Assembly (NCBI RefSeq): GCF_017873715.1
Contig: NZ_JAGGKM010000005.1
Span: 186,001 to 250,000, forward strand
Source: Cytobacillus luteolus
GTDB lineage: Bacteria > Bacillota > Bacilli > Bacillales > Bacillaceae_L
Reading direction: 5' to 3'
Length of the DNA: 64,000 bases
Shown here: positions 36,587 to 45,153 of the stretch, in pieces
Layout of the letters: each line of letters opens with the position of its first letter
Position numbering within the stretch: the stretch's first letter is position 1
The notes under the pieces: model-generated
What the model was told of the DNA's origin: nothing
Database searches by the model: none
What the model saw: only the letters and a program-made list of their open reading frames with translations
Translations under genes and position numbers: made by a program

Positions 36587-36829
36587 CTAGTTTTTTATAT
36601 GAAAAGTAACGAAAGGAACTTTCCCTACCAAAATTCTTACCACTGTTATTTGTAGAGTCGGATAATTATTTTCTATAAATTGCAAGGCAGCACTTTTTAT
36701 TTGAGCATTTTCACTAGGTATATTTCCGCTTTCCAAGGAAAACTCTTCTGCAAACACTTTTTTATTAATCGTCAAAATGGCCATCAACAGTCCGTGCTTT
36801 GTTACAACTTGATGTTTTTGAAATATCAT
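36587..36829 (-). CDS. 80-aa protein related to the N-domain of the LysM protein at 57.3 kb
   Basis: Starts at MIFQKHQVV (GTGGTG upstream); a longer GTG start is possible. Its second half (LQFIENNYPTLQITVVRILVG) aligns with residues 48-70 of the LysM protein at 57340 (FQYVQTHLPSVKATAIRVMAG), and FAEEFS aligns with YADEFS. It is therefore a stand-alone copy of that unnamed domain. It precedes the AimR-like gene on the same strand by about 100 bases. Function unknown. Confidence 0.6.
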   Translation of the reverse strand: MIFQKHQVVTKHGLLMAILTINKKVFAEEFSLESGNIPSENAQIKSAALQFIENNYPTLQITVVRILVGKVPFVTFHIKN

Positions 36830-36884
36830 ACTTTTCACCACGTTTTTAGTTCTAACGTTCCATAAAGTGTAAGATAATATACAA

Positions 36885-36908
36885 AAAAGCGCCAGCTAGG
36901 GCGCCTTT
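36885..36908 (-). terminator. Terminator of the DUF3231 gene
   Basis: On the minus strand, stem GGCGC/GCGCC-type (GGCGCCCTAGCTGGCGC) followed by TTTTTTG. Confidence 0.75.
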
Positions 36909-36913
36909 AAAAA

Positions 36914-37429
36914 TTAACAATGATCTGCAGTATTTAAATGCAGTGGTGGTGGAATTAACCAGCCTTTTTCTTTGTTCATTCTTAGAATACGTAAACCGAA
37001 TTGCGCTTTTTGCATATGGAACTGTCCAAACATTGCTGCAATGTCTTCACGGATACATTTCCCCATAGCGGCACTACATCCAACAAGTCCAGCAGCATTA
37101 TCAGCAGCTAGTGTTGCTGCTATTTCTGGGTCTGTTACTCTTGCCCCAGGAGGAATATGATCCACACAAGCATCAGGGCGCTCAGGTGGCGCAGGAGGAA
37201 GTGCTACACCATTATCCTTTAAAATAGTTTCAAGTTCCTTGATCTCCGGTCTAATTCCATTTTCAATAATATCTAATATAAGTTTTTTTAAGTCGTCATC
37301 ACCAGCGTGATTGTGTAAGGTTTGATAACCTGCAACCATACTTTTTGCTGCAAGTAAATGTGTCCATACTGTAAAGACCTCACCATAATGCATTGGCTCT
37401 TCTTTTGGATTACCACTCAATATTCCCAT
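36914..37429 (-). CDS. DUF3231 family protein
   Basis: 171 aa from ATG at 37429, with AGGAGG six bases upstream; MGILSGNPKEEPMHYGEVF is the usual opening of the family. A start ten codons earlier also has a fair RBS (GAAGGTG). Helical, ferritin-like four-helix pattern with a Pro-rich loop (PPAPPERPDACVDHIPPG). The family is common in spore formers and often multi-copy; its role is not established. Ends with its own terminator. Confidence 0.82.
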   Translation of the reverse strand: MGILSGNPKEEPMHYGEVFTVWTHLLAAKSMVAGYQTLHNHAGDDDLKKLILDIIENGIRPEIKELETILKDNGVALPPAPPERPDACVDHIPPGARVTDPEIAATLAADNAAGLVGCSAAMGKCIREDIAAMFGQFHMQKAQFGLRILRMNKEKGWLIPPPLHLNTADHC

Positions 37430-37774
37430 AAACAGCCTCCTAATCGTATCGTTTTTCATAATTTCACCTTCTTTTCTTAGAAGACAAAGATATTTTGGCT
37501 ATTTTCGGGGTAAAGTATGAATAATTAAAAATGGTAATTTAAATATAAAAAGGTACTTGATTCAATATCCATAAAGCCTGTAAGCAAGGAATCAATATAA
37601 AAGAATAGAGTGGAAAGAGGAGACAGGAAGAATAAACCGTTGTATCACTTTTTAAATTTTTGTCACAAAATAGACATAATTTAATATAAAATTGAGGTAA
37701 ATATCACACTTTTCTATATTTTCGAATTAGTATAATAGTCCCATATCAGAAAAACTTAATATGGTGGAGGAACA
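37430..37774. other. 345-base gap upstream of the comK-like gene
   Basis: AT-rich. A TATAAT at 37731-37736 is a plausible -10 for the comK-like gene, without a clear -35. No convincing pair of ComK boxes (AAAA-N5-TTTT) and no ORF was found. Confidence 0.4.
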
Positions 37775-38284
37775 ATGAGGAAAGTCACAACATACATAAT
37801 CTGTGATCACACAATAGCATTAATCCCTATTGAAAATGGTTTTACAAAAATAGTGACAATTAATGAAGAGCTATATTGCACCAAATCCACAATTGATATC
37901 ATTAAGGAATCATATTTTCAAGGTAATGCTTTTTCTGAATATAGAAGAACAGCAATTTTGGAAATGCCTTCTTTCTCACAAAGGGCCCCAATACCCATTA
38001 AGCCCCACGAGAACCTTTATTTTATTCCATCCCATAATCCATACAACGGGGAGTGTGTATGGATAAGCTATCATCATATCAAGAAAGTCATTTCAATAAG
38101 ATCAAACTATACGCTAATAATTTTTGGGAACTATCTGGTAATACGCATTTCCGTATCAGCAGATATAATAAAGGACCAACTTCATAAAATGACCACTAAT
38201 CAAAGACGTTGGTCTTCTGCGAATAAATTATCGCTTTGGTTAGACCCACTTGATCGAAAAGTAAGCAAAAATGAAGCTGAGTAA
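37775..38284 (+). CDS. ComK-family competence regulator homologue
   Basis: 169 aa, somewhat shorter than B. subtilis ComK (192). Family landmarks: TYIICDHTIALIPI at the N-terminus, RAPIPIKPHENLYFIPSHNPYNGECVWISYHHI in the middle, then a basic region (TTNQRRWSSANKLS). ComK binds AT-rich boxes and activates DNA-uptake genes. This copy has a short, charged tail and could be a second, diverged ComK; the window has no late competence genes to support a direct link. RBS GGTGGAGG. Confidence 0.8.
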   Translation: MRKVTTYIICDHTIALIPIENGFTKIVTINEELYCTKSTIDIIKESYFQGNAFSEYRRTAILEMPSFSQRAPIPIKPHENLYFIPSHNPYNGECVWISYHHIKKVISIRSNYTLIIFGNYLVIRISVSADIIKDQLHKMTTNQRRWSSANKLSLWLDPLDRKVSKNEAE

Positions 38285-38326
38285 GCAATAAAGGTACCTA
38301 AAACCATAGAGTAGCAGGTACCATTT

Positions 38327-38866
38327 CTAATTACTATTTAATTCAGAAGTAGCCATTCTTAATATCTCTTTCACTTGTTCCTTCTTCTTCGCTTCAAACT
38401 CTGTTTTAAACTCAATAGCCTCCGAATCAGGATATCCGTTACTCACAAGTTCTTTCGATAACTCATCATAAATATGATAAAAGGCTTCATCTGTTTCATT
38501 TTCCAATGCCTTCAGTTCGTTTACATATTTTGTCATAGATAACAAACTTACTAGATCCTGGTCGCCCTGTACGTATTCTTCATATGCCTGATTCGCAATT
38601 TTTCGCATTTCATTGTTTGTTTTATCTTCTAACTTTTCAAACCGTTCTTCGTACGTAGACTTTATCTCAACAAGTGCTATAGAATTCTGACTAACGGGCA
38701 AAGCTTGTTTATTTAAAAATTCACTAGATACAGCTTTTGCCTCGTAAGGAGACATTTCCTTATATGGAGAATGAGCCGCCGTCTTCGTATCGGAATCTAA
38801 TATGATAATCGTAGAAAATACAATAAGCTCTAAAACAATTCCAATAAACAAGAGATTTCGTACCAT
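38327..38866 (-). CDS. Membrane-anchored or secreted helical protein of unknown function
   Basis: 179 aa from ATG at 38866 with AGGAGG eight bases upstream. One N-terminal hydrophobic segment (VRNLLFIGIVLELIVFSTIII), then a charged, helical extracellular part rich in Glu and Lys. No motif or cysteine pair recognised. Confidence 0.7.
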   Translation of the reverse strand: MVRNLLFIGIVLELIVFSTIIILDSDTKTAAHSPYKEMSPYEAKAVSSEFLNKQALPVSQNSIALVEIKSTYEERFEKLEDKTNNEMRKIANQAYEEYVQGDQDLVSLLSMTKYVNELKALENETDEAFYHIYDELSKELVSNGYPDSEAIEFKTEFEAKKKEQVKEILRMATSELNSN

Positions 38867-39059
38867 CAAAATCACCTCCTAGCTCCATTGTTGACTGGAG
38901 TCGGGGAGAATATACGAGAGTGAAGTAAAAAGCTGAGCGAGGCAAGGTAAGTTGTGGAGAAAAATGTGAAAATGTAGATTAAAACTATTGAAATCATAGA
39001 AGATTAGAGCTACTTAAGATAAGAACATTTATCATGGACATTTTGTGATAATCTTATTG

Positions 39060-39420
39060 AGCGAATGTCTGTGATGAGAGTTATCAAGGCCAACTTTCGC
39101 CAACTTATCCAGCGAAATGTCTATGAGGAGCGTTATCAAAGACAATTGCATCAAGTTATCCAGAGAAATGTCCATGAGGAGGGCTATCAAAGACATTTTC
39201 ACCAACTTATCCAGCGAAATGTCCATGAGGAGCGTTATCAATGACAACTTGCGCCAATTTATCCAGCGAAATGTCTGTGAGGAGGGCTATCAAAGACATT
39301 TGTACCAACTTATCCAGGGAAATGTCCATGAGGAGCGTTATCAAAGACCATTCCACTCAATTTATCCACCAAAATGTCTCTGAAGGGAGTAATCAAAGAC
39401 AATCTCACTCAATTCATCGA
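39060..39420. repeat. 51-bp tandem repeat array, about seven units
   Basis: The core AGCGAAATGTCCATGAGGAG (with variants) recurs at 39111, 39162, 39213, 39265 and 39316, with weaker outer units. The period is 51 (one step 52), the same as the unrelated array at 33.2 kb. Open frames of 17-residue repeats exist on both strands but none has an RBS. It occupies most of the 690-base gap between 38866 and 39556. Confidence 0.85.
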
Positions 39421-39505
39421 GCATATTGTACCTGAAGAGCGATATTACTATGCTTGCTATTACGAAAACTCTAAAGTTAAGTAATAAATAAAATAAAGAT
39501 AAAAA

Positions 39506-39536
39506 AAGCCCAAATCACTATAAGATTTGGACTTCA
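39506..39536 (-). terminator. Terminator of the SGNH hydrolase gene
   Basis: On the minus strand, stem GTCCAAATC/GATTTGGGC followed by TTTTTTT. Confidence 0.75.
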
Positions 39537-39555
39537 ATTCGATATACAATCTTCT

Positions 39556-40632
39556 CTAATTATTCAATAACTGTAATTTAGCCTTTGATGGTGTTTGATA
39601 ATTAATAAACCCATCAATCTTTGTAACATAATACCCATCACCTAAACCGTATTGGCCACCAAATAATCCGTCATATCTATAGACACGATATTGTTCACCA
39701 GGCTGTAAAACTCTTTCAAATACAAGCTTTCCATCAACACGTTTCCATAAATTGATAGGCTGAATAACTTCAACTTTACCAATTTGCCCTTTTTTCAAAA
39801 GTAATCCATCCCAATAAATAACAGGTGTAGGTTTATTTTCAACTGGTTGAGGTGAAGGTACTGGAGCGGGAGCTGGTTCTTCTTTTACCTCAGGCTTCAT
39901 TTCATTCCAGAATAGCTCAGCTACTGCTTTATATCCTTCTTCACTTAAATGAATATCCTGAGGGTTTGGAAGGAATCCAATATTAGCGCCAATTGTTTCT
40001 TCTGTAGCAACATAAGTAGAGCCAGATTGTTTTGCAACCCCTTCAATGACCTTATTTAACTGCTGTAGTCCTGTAAGAATAGGACCTTGGGCTTCTGCTG
40101 GTAGGTGAGGGAGTGCGTTATAGTATCCCATTAAGTATATTTTTGCTGTTGGATTTAATGTTCTAATGGCAGTAATCGTTCCGACTAAGTTGTCAGTAAC
40201 CGACTTTAAAGAATTTAGAACACCAATTTGATCGATTGTACCAGTCGTACGATTTAGGTTAGCTAACAAATCATTGGCACCAACCCCAAGTGTAATATGA
40301 GTCGCTTGACCAAGGACCTCATGAATGCTCCCGTTATCACCTTTTGTAACATTGTTTGTAATGTCGTCAAGTACATGTTTAGAAGTGTAACCATTTACTG
40401 CATAATCTCTCACAAAAAGCTTAAGTACATCGACTTCCATAAACTTTTCCGCAATAAAATCTGGATAACCTTTCGCATTCTCTCCAAAAGGAGTTCGTCC
40501 AGCGGCTAAAGAGTCTCCTAAACTAACATAAACAACCTCACTTTCCGATTCTGCAAATCCAATAAGAGGTTGAAGTACCATCATTAATAATAAAGAAAAA
40601 ACCACTGAAAGCTTTATAAAGAATTTAGACAT
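39556..40632 (-). CDS. Secreted SGNH/GDSL hydrolase with C-terminal wall-type module
   Basis: 358 aa. Signal peptide to about residue 27 (ending FAES). SGNH esterase domain with block I SLGDSLAAGR (Ser nucleophile), block III GVGANDLL and block V DIHLSEEGY (Asp/His). A Pro-rich linker (PAPAPVPSPQPVENKPTP) leads to a module of about 85 residues (IGKVEVIQPINLWKR ... GEQYRVYRYDGLFGGQYGLGDGYY) found in three other proteins of this window. It probably acts on wall or extracellular esters. RBS GGAGGG before ATG. Confidence 0.88.
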   Translation of the reverse strand: MSKFFIKLSVVFSLLLMMVLQPLIGFAESESEVVYVSLGDSLAAGRTPFGENAKGYPDFIAEKFMEVDVLKLFVRDYAVNGYTSKHVLDDITNNVTKGDNGSIHEVLGQATHITLGVGANDLLANLNRTTGTIDQIGVLNSLKSVTDNLVGTITAIRTLNPTAKIYLMGYYNALPHLPAEAQGPILTGLQQLNKVIEGVAKQSGSTYVATEETIGANIGFLPNPQDIHLSEEGYKAVAELFWNEMKPEVKEEPAPAPVPSPQPVENKPTPVIYWDGLLLKKGQIGKVEVIQPINLWKRVDGKLVFERVLQPGEQYRVYRYDGLFGGQYGLGDGYYVTKIDGFINYQTPSKAKLQLLNN

Positions 40633-40835
40633 TTTTTCCCTCCATCACTTTTTAATTTACAAAATTAGGATACTATAGTTCTATTAGACTAAACAACTTT
40701 TATAATACTTATAATTCCGACAAATTATCCTAAAATACGTCAAAACCAATGGATTTAGAACAGTTGATAACGTTGTAAATATAAGGTAATGTATAGTTAC
40801 TAGTTTGCTAGTATAGAATTTGGAGGATCGAAACA

Positions 40836-42008
40836 ATGCGTAAATTTGGAAGAGTATTTGCTTTAACAGCAGGTTTAACCTTGCTATATCCAATAGTACA
40901 AGCTGAAGCATCAACATATACTGAAGCGGAGAGGTTAGTAAGTGAAGCTGAAAAACATGCAGGTTCACTAAAATGGCAAATATCAGTTGAGCATACAAAA
41001 GAAATTAAATATCCCGACATGTTGGTATTTAATGCAACGAAGGACACATATTTGATTGCTAAAAGCGCTACATCAAAACTAAATGCAATTCAGAGGAAAC
41101 AATTAGAAGAACGTCTAGCGACTAATGTTGAGGTGCATTATAATCGGGCAATCGGTTATATTGATGCGATTACTTCCGGCCGAAAAATTACTGAAAAAAC
41201 ACAAAGATATAAATCCCTATTTGAAAGAGAACCTACGAGTGATCATACGGAAGCTGCGTATCATTCACTTTCGGAGGAGATTCGAAAACAAGCTTCTTTA
41301 CTATACAGAGTGTATGGCCAGTCTACACGTAGTGCGATACTTAATAAATACAAACAGCCTGGACAAGCAGCTATAAACCAAACAATTTATCCGATTACAA
41401 CGAAAATGGAAATTGATAAATTAGGAGATTTAATAGAACGAAAGTCTTCTCAGGAAAAAATAAGTGCAAAGGTTGAAGAAATCTTTGGTTTATTTGAATT
41501 TATTTATAGTGACGAGTTTTATGAAGCTTTTTATGGTAAATATGCTGAAGTCATTCGAAAAGACCCATACTTCGTGCAAATGGAAATTGAAGTGAGGGCT
41601 TTCTTTGAGAGATATAATGATGCTTATAACACTGAAGATATTGATAAAGTGAAATTAGTTCTGCATGAGGATTATCCTTACAGAGAAGGGGATATTGAAT
41701 TAGCAATTGAAATGTTTCCAATTTATGATCTGAAATTTGAGAGTATCTCAATAGAAGTTCTTGCTATCCTTGGGGATATCGCAATTGTTCGTGTGGTGGA
41801 AACTGAAATAAATGAAGGTGATATTGAGCACGAACAGATGTTACATGAGGTATTGTATGAATTAAAACTTTCTAACGGAGAGTGGAAAGTACTTAATTTA
41901 CAAGTAATTGATTCGAGTCCCTTTAATAAAGAGGATGAGAACAAGTCCGATACAGATAACCCAGCTATAGAAGATCCGAATGCTCCAGTAGTCAAAAAGG
42001 TATATTAA
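40836..42008 (+). CDS. Secreted protein with SbsC-type N-terminal domain and NTF2-like C-terminal domain
   Basis: 390 aa. Signal peptide (about 1-24). Residues about 28-200 align with the SbsC S-layer N-domain: AIGYIDAITSGRKI, YHSLSEEIRKQASLLYRVYGQSTRSAIL. In SbsC this region binds secondary cell-wall polymer. The C-terminal part (about 245-360: FFERYNDAYNTEDIDKVKLVLHEDYP ... LSNGEWKVLNLQVID) looks like an NTF2/SnoaL cone. It is a paralogue of the protein at 56141. RBS GGAGG before ATG. Confidence 0.75.
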   Translation: MRKFGRVFALTAGLTLLYPIVQAEASTYTEAERLVSEAEKHAGSLKWQISVEHTKEIKYPDMLVFNATKDTYLIAKSATSKLNAIQRKQLEERLATNVEVHYNRAIGYIDAITSGRKITEKTQRYKSLFEREPTSDHTEAAYHSLSEEIRKQASLLYRVYGQSTRSAILNKYKQPGQAAINQTIYPITTKMEIDKLGDLIERKSSQEKISAKVEEIFGLFEFIYSDEFYEAFYGKYAEVIRKDPYFVQMEIEVRAFFERYNDAYNTEDIDKVKLVLHEDYPYREGDIELAIEMFPIYDLKFESISIEVLAILGDIAIVRVVETEINEGDIEHEQMLHEVLYELKLSNGEWKVLNLQVIDSSPFNKEDENKSDTDNPAIEDPNAPVVKKVY

Positions 42009-42010
42009 AA

Positions 42011-42056
42011 TGAATGGTCTATTTGATAATTTATTATCAGGTAGACCATTTTTTAA
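42011..42056 (+). terminator. Terminator of the SbsC-domain/NTF2 gene
   Basis: Stem AATGGTCTA/TAGACCATT with inner TGATAA/TTATCA and TTTT tail. Confidence 0.8.
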
Positions 42057-42227
42057 TAAATAAATAGTCTAGCGCATTTCATTAACGCATAAAATGTACA
42101 AGCATATAGATATAGTGCTAAAGTACTATTTTGCCAAATTGGTAAAACTAGCCACAAAGCCATTGGTTTATTTTGGTAAATGTGTGTTACTATCTAATAG
42201 GTACTAAAATAAAAGGGGGATATTTAG

Positions 42228-44495
42228 TTGAAAATTAAAAAAGTAGGACTATTATCTTTATCAGCTGCTCTTTCACTGAGTGTATTTTCGAGTACAGCTG
42301 CCGCAAATGTAACGAACCAAACTGAACAAAAACAAGTTATCACTATTGCAAATGTAGATTCACAGATTTCTAAGGAAGAACTTATTAAACAGTTTAAAAA
42401 ACTATTTCCAAATAAATTCGATTTTCTAACTTCAAAAGACTTTCACTTTAATACAGGCCACCGCTATCCAGAAGATGATGAAGCAATTATTCGTTATAGC
42501 CTTTCTTTTAACAAAGAAATGAATGGGAAGCACCTACATGGTAGTGTTGAGTTTGTAGGAAAAGAATTAACGATTCAGTCATTTTACTACAGACCATTTG
42601 ATGTTAAAGATGCCTTATTCCCTGCAAAAGTAAGTCAAAAAGAGGCTCTTGAAATGGCCACATCATTTATTGATGGACAATATCCAAACGAAAACTACCA
42701 ATTAAGTGATAACCAGGATATGTATTACCCAATGCCAAGAAGCTTAACGGAACCAATTCAATATCGCTTTAACTTTGATAGATTAGAAAATGGTATACCA
42801 GTAAGTGGGCAAAACATGAATATAACGATATTGGGCAACGGTGAAATGGTTGAGTTATACAGTGGGCAATATTATAGAGAAAAGTCAAATTATGAAAATA
42901 AGGCAAATATTATCTCAAGTGATGCAGCCAAAGAAAAGATCAAGTCAAATCTTGGTGTGTCATTACAATACATGATTGATTTTGACTATCGAAATGAAGA
43001 AGCGAAGGTTAAATTAATATATGGAGTAGAACCTCCTATTTTCGGCATGAGTGCGAAAAATGGAAAATGGCTAGTAGGACAAGAATTTGTAGACACACTA
43101 CCTGGAATGAACCCAATCAAGATGCTTTCTTCCTCTGCGGTCACTGGAACAACAAAGCCGATTAATGAAAAAGAAGCTAAGGCCATTGCAGAGAAACTAT
43201 TAAAACCAGGTGATGAAAATACGAAACTAAGAATAGAAGAAATTTACGAGCATGAAAATAAAATGCTAGGTAAAACAGTTTATTCTGTACACTATCAATA
43301 CCAAAGTAAGAACTCAGGCTATGGTTCTACAATAGAAATAGACAAAAATACTGGAGAAGTTATCAGCTTCCACGATATTACGAGAGATATGCATTATGAA
43401 ACAAAAGTCGAGGCTACAAAAGAAGAAGCAAAAAAAGAGGAAGAGAAAAAAGCAGGAGTATCTTATGAAAAAGCTTTAGAAGCTGCAGTTGAAGCTGTAA
43501 GAAAGTACACGCCTTCAGTTATGCATGAGTATTCATACCCTACTTATAGTGAAAAACAAGAATCCTATGAGGGACGTTACCATTTCTCATTCCCAAGAAT
43601 TAAGAATGGTATCATTGTTCAAGGAGACTCAATTAACATTGGAATTGATAAAGAGGGAGCGATTTCACATTACAACGTTCACTCCCCGATTATTAAAGAA
43701 TGGCCGAATGTTGAAAAAGTAGTATCTAAAGATAAGGCATTAAATGCTTATTTAGAAGAGTTAAATGTTAAACTAACATACTCAAAAATCAAGTATGATA
43801 GCAAAGATTATATGTTAATGTACCACACTGAATTCAAGAATGCGTTTAATCATTATAATGCTGTGACAGGTAAGTGGGAAAGACCAAGTCATTATCCTAC
43901 TCAACCTGAACAACCAGGAATGGAAGTTAAGCACCCAACAGCAGAAAAAGAATTAAACTACTTAATTCAAATGGGAATCATTAAAGTGGATGATCCAAGT
44001 ACTTTTAACGCCGATCAACCTGTTTCAAGAGGAGAAGCTCTAGAAATTCTTATGAAGTCGATTGTAAATTATTATGAGTTTGATCGAATTGATGAGAAGA
44101 AAGAAGGCACCTTTGTTAACATTAAAAAAGAACATGATTTATACAATGTAATAGAACTAGCAGCACAACAAAACATTATAGACACAAGTAAAAAATCGTT
44201 CCCGGTAGAATACAATATTACGAAACAAGAATTAGCATATTGGTATGTCCGTGCACTCGGACTTGATGAAGCAGCTAAGCACCATGATATTTTCAAGCTA
44301 TCATTCAAAGACGCTAATAAAATTCAAAAAGAATACACTGGATATATTGCTCTAGCTGATAAACTAGGTTTATTAGAAGCTAATAAGGCCAACATGTACC
44401 ATGCAACATCAAATGTAACTCTTGCAGAAATAGCAGTATCAATTACAACACTAGCTCAAAAAATGAGTGAAAAAAGACAAGGATACTATTATTAA
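42228..44495 (+). CDS. YcdB/YcdC-repeat surface protein with SLH-like C-terminus
   Basis: 755 aa from TTG at 42228 with GGGGG eight bases upstream. Signal peptide (about 1-26), then PepSY/YcdB-type repeats (about 60-560), seen in KVSQKEALEMATSFI, PINEKEAKAIAEKLL and VSYEKALEAAVEAV blocks, each followed by strands ending in a conserved DKNTGEV-type turn. The last 180 residues hold SLH-like units (ELNYLIQMGIIKVDDPSTFNADQPVSRGEAL), a usual wall-polymer anchor. Role unknown; it sits in the surface-protein island. Confidence 0.8.
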   Translation: MKIKKVGLLSLSAALSLSVFSSTAAANVTNQTEQKQVITIANVDSQISKEELIKQFKKLFPNKFDFLTSKDFHFNTGHRYPEDDEAIIRYSLSFNKEMNGKHLHGSVEFVGKELTIQSFYYRPFDVKDALFPAKVSQKEALEMATSFIDGQYPNENYQLSDNQDMYYPMPRSLTEPIQYRFNFDRLENGIPVSGQNMNITILGNGEMVELYSGQYYREKSNYENKANIISSDAAKEKIKSNLGVSLQYMIDFDYRNEEAKVKLIYGVEPPIFGMSAKNGKWLVGQEFVDTLPGMNPIKMLSSSAVTGTTKPINEKEAKAIAEKLLKPGDENTKLRIEEIYEHENKMLGKTVYSVHYQYQSKNSGYGSTIEIDKNTGEVISFHDITRDMHYETKVEATKEEAKKEEEKKAGVSYEKALEAAVEAVRKYTPSVMHEYSYPTYSEKQESYEGRYHFSFPRIKNGIIVQGDSINIGIDKEGAISHYNVHSPIIKEWPNVEKVVSKDKALNAYLEELNVKLTYSKIKYDSKDYMLMYHTEFKNAFNHYNAVTGKWERPSHYPTQPEQPGMEVKHPTAEKELNYLIQMGIIKVDDPSTFNADQPVSRGEALEILMKSIVNYYEFDRIDEKKEGTFVNIKKEHDLYNVIELAAQQNIIDTSKKSFPVEYNITKQELAYWYVRALGLDEAAKHHDIFKLSFKDANKIQKEYTGYIALADKLGLLEANKANMYHATSNVTLAEIAVSITTLAQKMSEKRQGYYY

Positions 44496-44497
44496 AA

Positions 44498-44542
44498 AGA
44501 AAGAGGCAGGCCCTTGACTGGGTACTGGCTCTTTCCATTTTT
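44498..44542 (+). terminator. Terminator of the YcdB/YcdC-repeat gene
   Basis: Stem GAAAGAGGCAG / CTGGCTCTTTC followed by CATTTTTAT. Confidence 0.65.
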
Positions 44543-44568
44543 ATACTACAGAGGAAAAAATGCATATA

Positions 44569-44656
44569 TCGACAAAGTTCGACACAGTATTTATAATAAA
44601 TTTATAAGATTAGTAACATTTCTCCCTATTCCATACTTAGAATAGGGCTTTTTTTA
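44569..44656 (+). ncRNA. Candidate small RNA A (promoter 44569-44597, RNA about 44604-44656)
   Basis: TCGACA-N17-TATAAT (44569-44597) predicts a start near 44604. The predicted RNA of about 50 bases begins AAGATTAGTAACATTTCTCCCT and ends in stem CCCTATTC/GAATAGGG with TTTTTTT. The 5' part resembles the elements at 44901 and 45042 and is complementary to the S-layer RBS except for a 4-base insertion. No ORF inside. Confidence 0.5.
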
Positions 44657-44689
44657 TGTCCTAATTTTGGGGCGAGCTGAACTTTTATC

Positions 44690-44815
44690 ATTAAGGACAA
44701 AAATACATAGGTTATCGGCTTTAACTTAGGGGATATCGGCCTTATCTAAAATATATCGGCCTTAACTGAGAATTATCGGCATGAATATAATAAATATCGG
44801 TATTAACACAAAATC
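44690..44815. repeat. Short ATCGGC tandem repeat
   Basis: (T/A)ATCGG(C/T) recurs about every 20-30 bases (TTATCGGCTTTAACTTAGG, ATATCGGCCTTATC, ATATCGGCCTTAACTG, TTATCGGCATG, ATATCGGTATTAAC). A similar GCCGATAA-type array lies at 62.4 kb. Non-coding. Confidence 0.7.
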
Positions 44816-44888
44816 CTTATACCAATCATTGGGATCCGATTCTACCCATCAATTTACAAAAATACGAATAAGATTAAAAAGTAAGGAC

Positions 44889-44946
44889 TATACTATAGGT
44901 AAGATTAGTATTCTCCCTGATATTTTAAGCGGGGGGAATCTTTTTA
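44889..44946 (+). ncRNA. Candidate small RNA B, exact antisense to the S-layer RBS
   Basis: AAGATTAGTATTCTCCCT (44901-44918) is the exact reverse complement of 48899-48916, the 18 bases directly before the S-layer ATG. It runs into stem ATTCTCCC/GGGGGAAT with TTTTT, an intrinsic terminator. A TATACT lies at 44889-44894, but no convincing -35 is seen. Could also be a leader hairpin. Confidence 0.5.
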
Positions 44947-44999
44947 TAAAGGTAACTTAAAATTTTTTTAGTAAAATTACCCACAACCGTTAAATTATG

Positions 45000-45083
45000 T
45001 GTTATAATCTATTTATCTTAAGTAATAAACATTTAATTACGTTAGTATTCTCCCTTCTCTCTTAGTAGAGAAGGGATTTTTTG
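45000..45083 (+). ncRNA. Candidate small RNA C, or attenuator before the transglutaminase-like gene
   Basis: Extended -10 TGTTATAAT (45000-45008). Downstream TTAGTATTCTCCCTT (45042-45056) is the exact complement of 48898-48912 in the S-layer leader. It ends in a strong terminator, stem TCCCTTCTCT/AGAGAAGGGA with TTTTTT. It sits 70 bases before the gene at 45154, so it could instead attenuate that gene. Confidence 0.5.
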
Positions 45084-45153
45084 CGTTAAAAGAGGGAAAT
45101 TCCGTCTATCTGTGGAATAATTAATAAACTGCAGAGATACGGAGGATACATAG

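Noticed and set aside
35322-36829. Prophage suggested by the AimR-like protein
   Set aside because: No terminase, capsid, tail, integrase or lysis gene lies nearby; flanking genes are ordinary chromosomal ones.
39032-39435. Repeat-containing frames on both strands of the 39 kb array
   Set aside because: Both strands are open because the period is a multiple of three; no RBS or start context supports translation.
44690-44815. ATCGGC array as a CRISPR
   Set aside because: Units are too short and too degenerate, and spacing is irregular; there are no cas genes.
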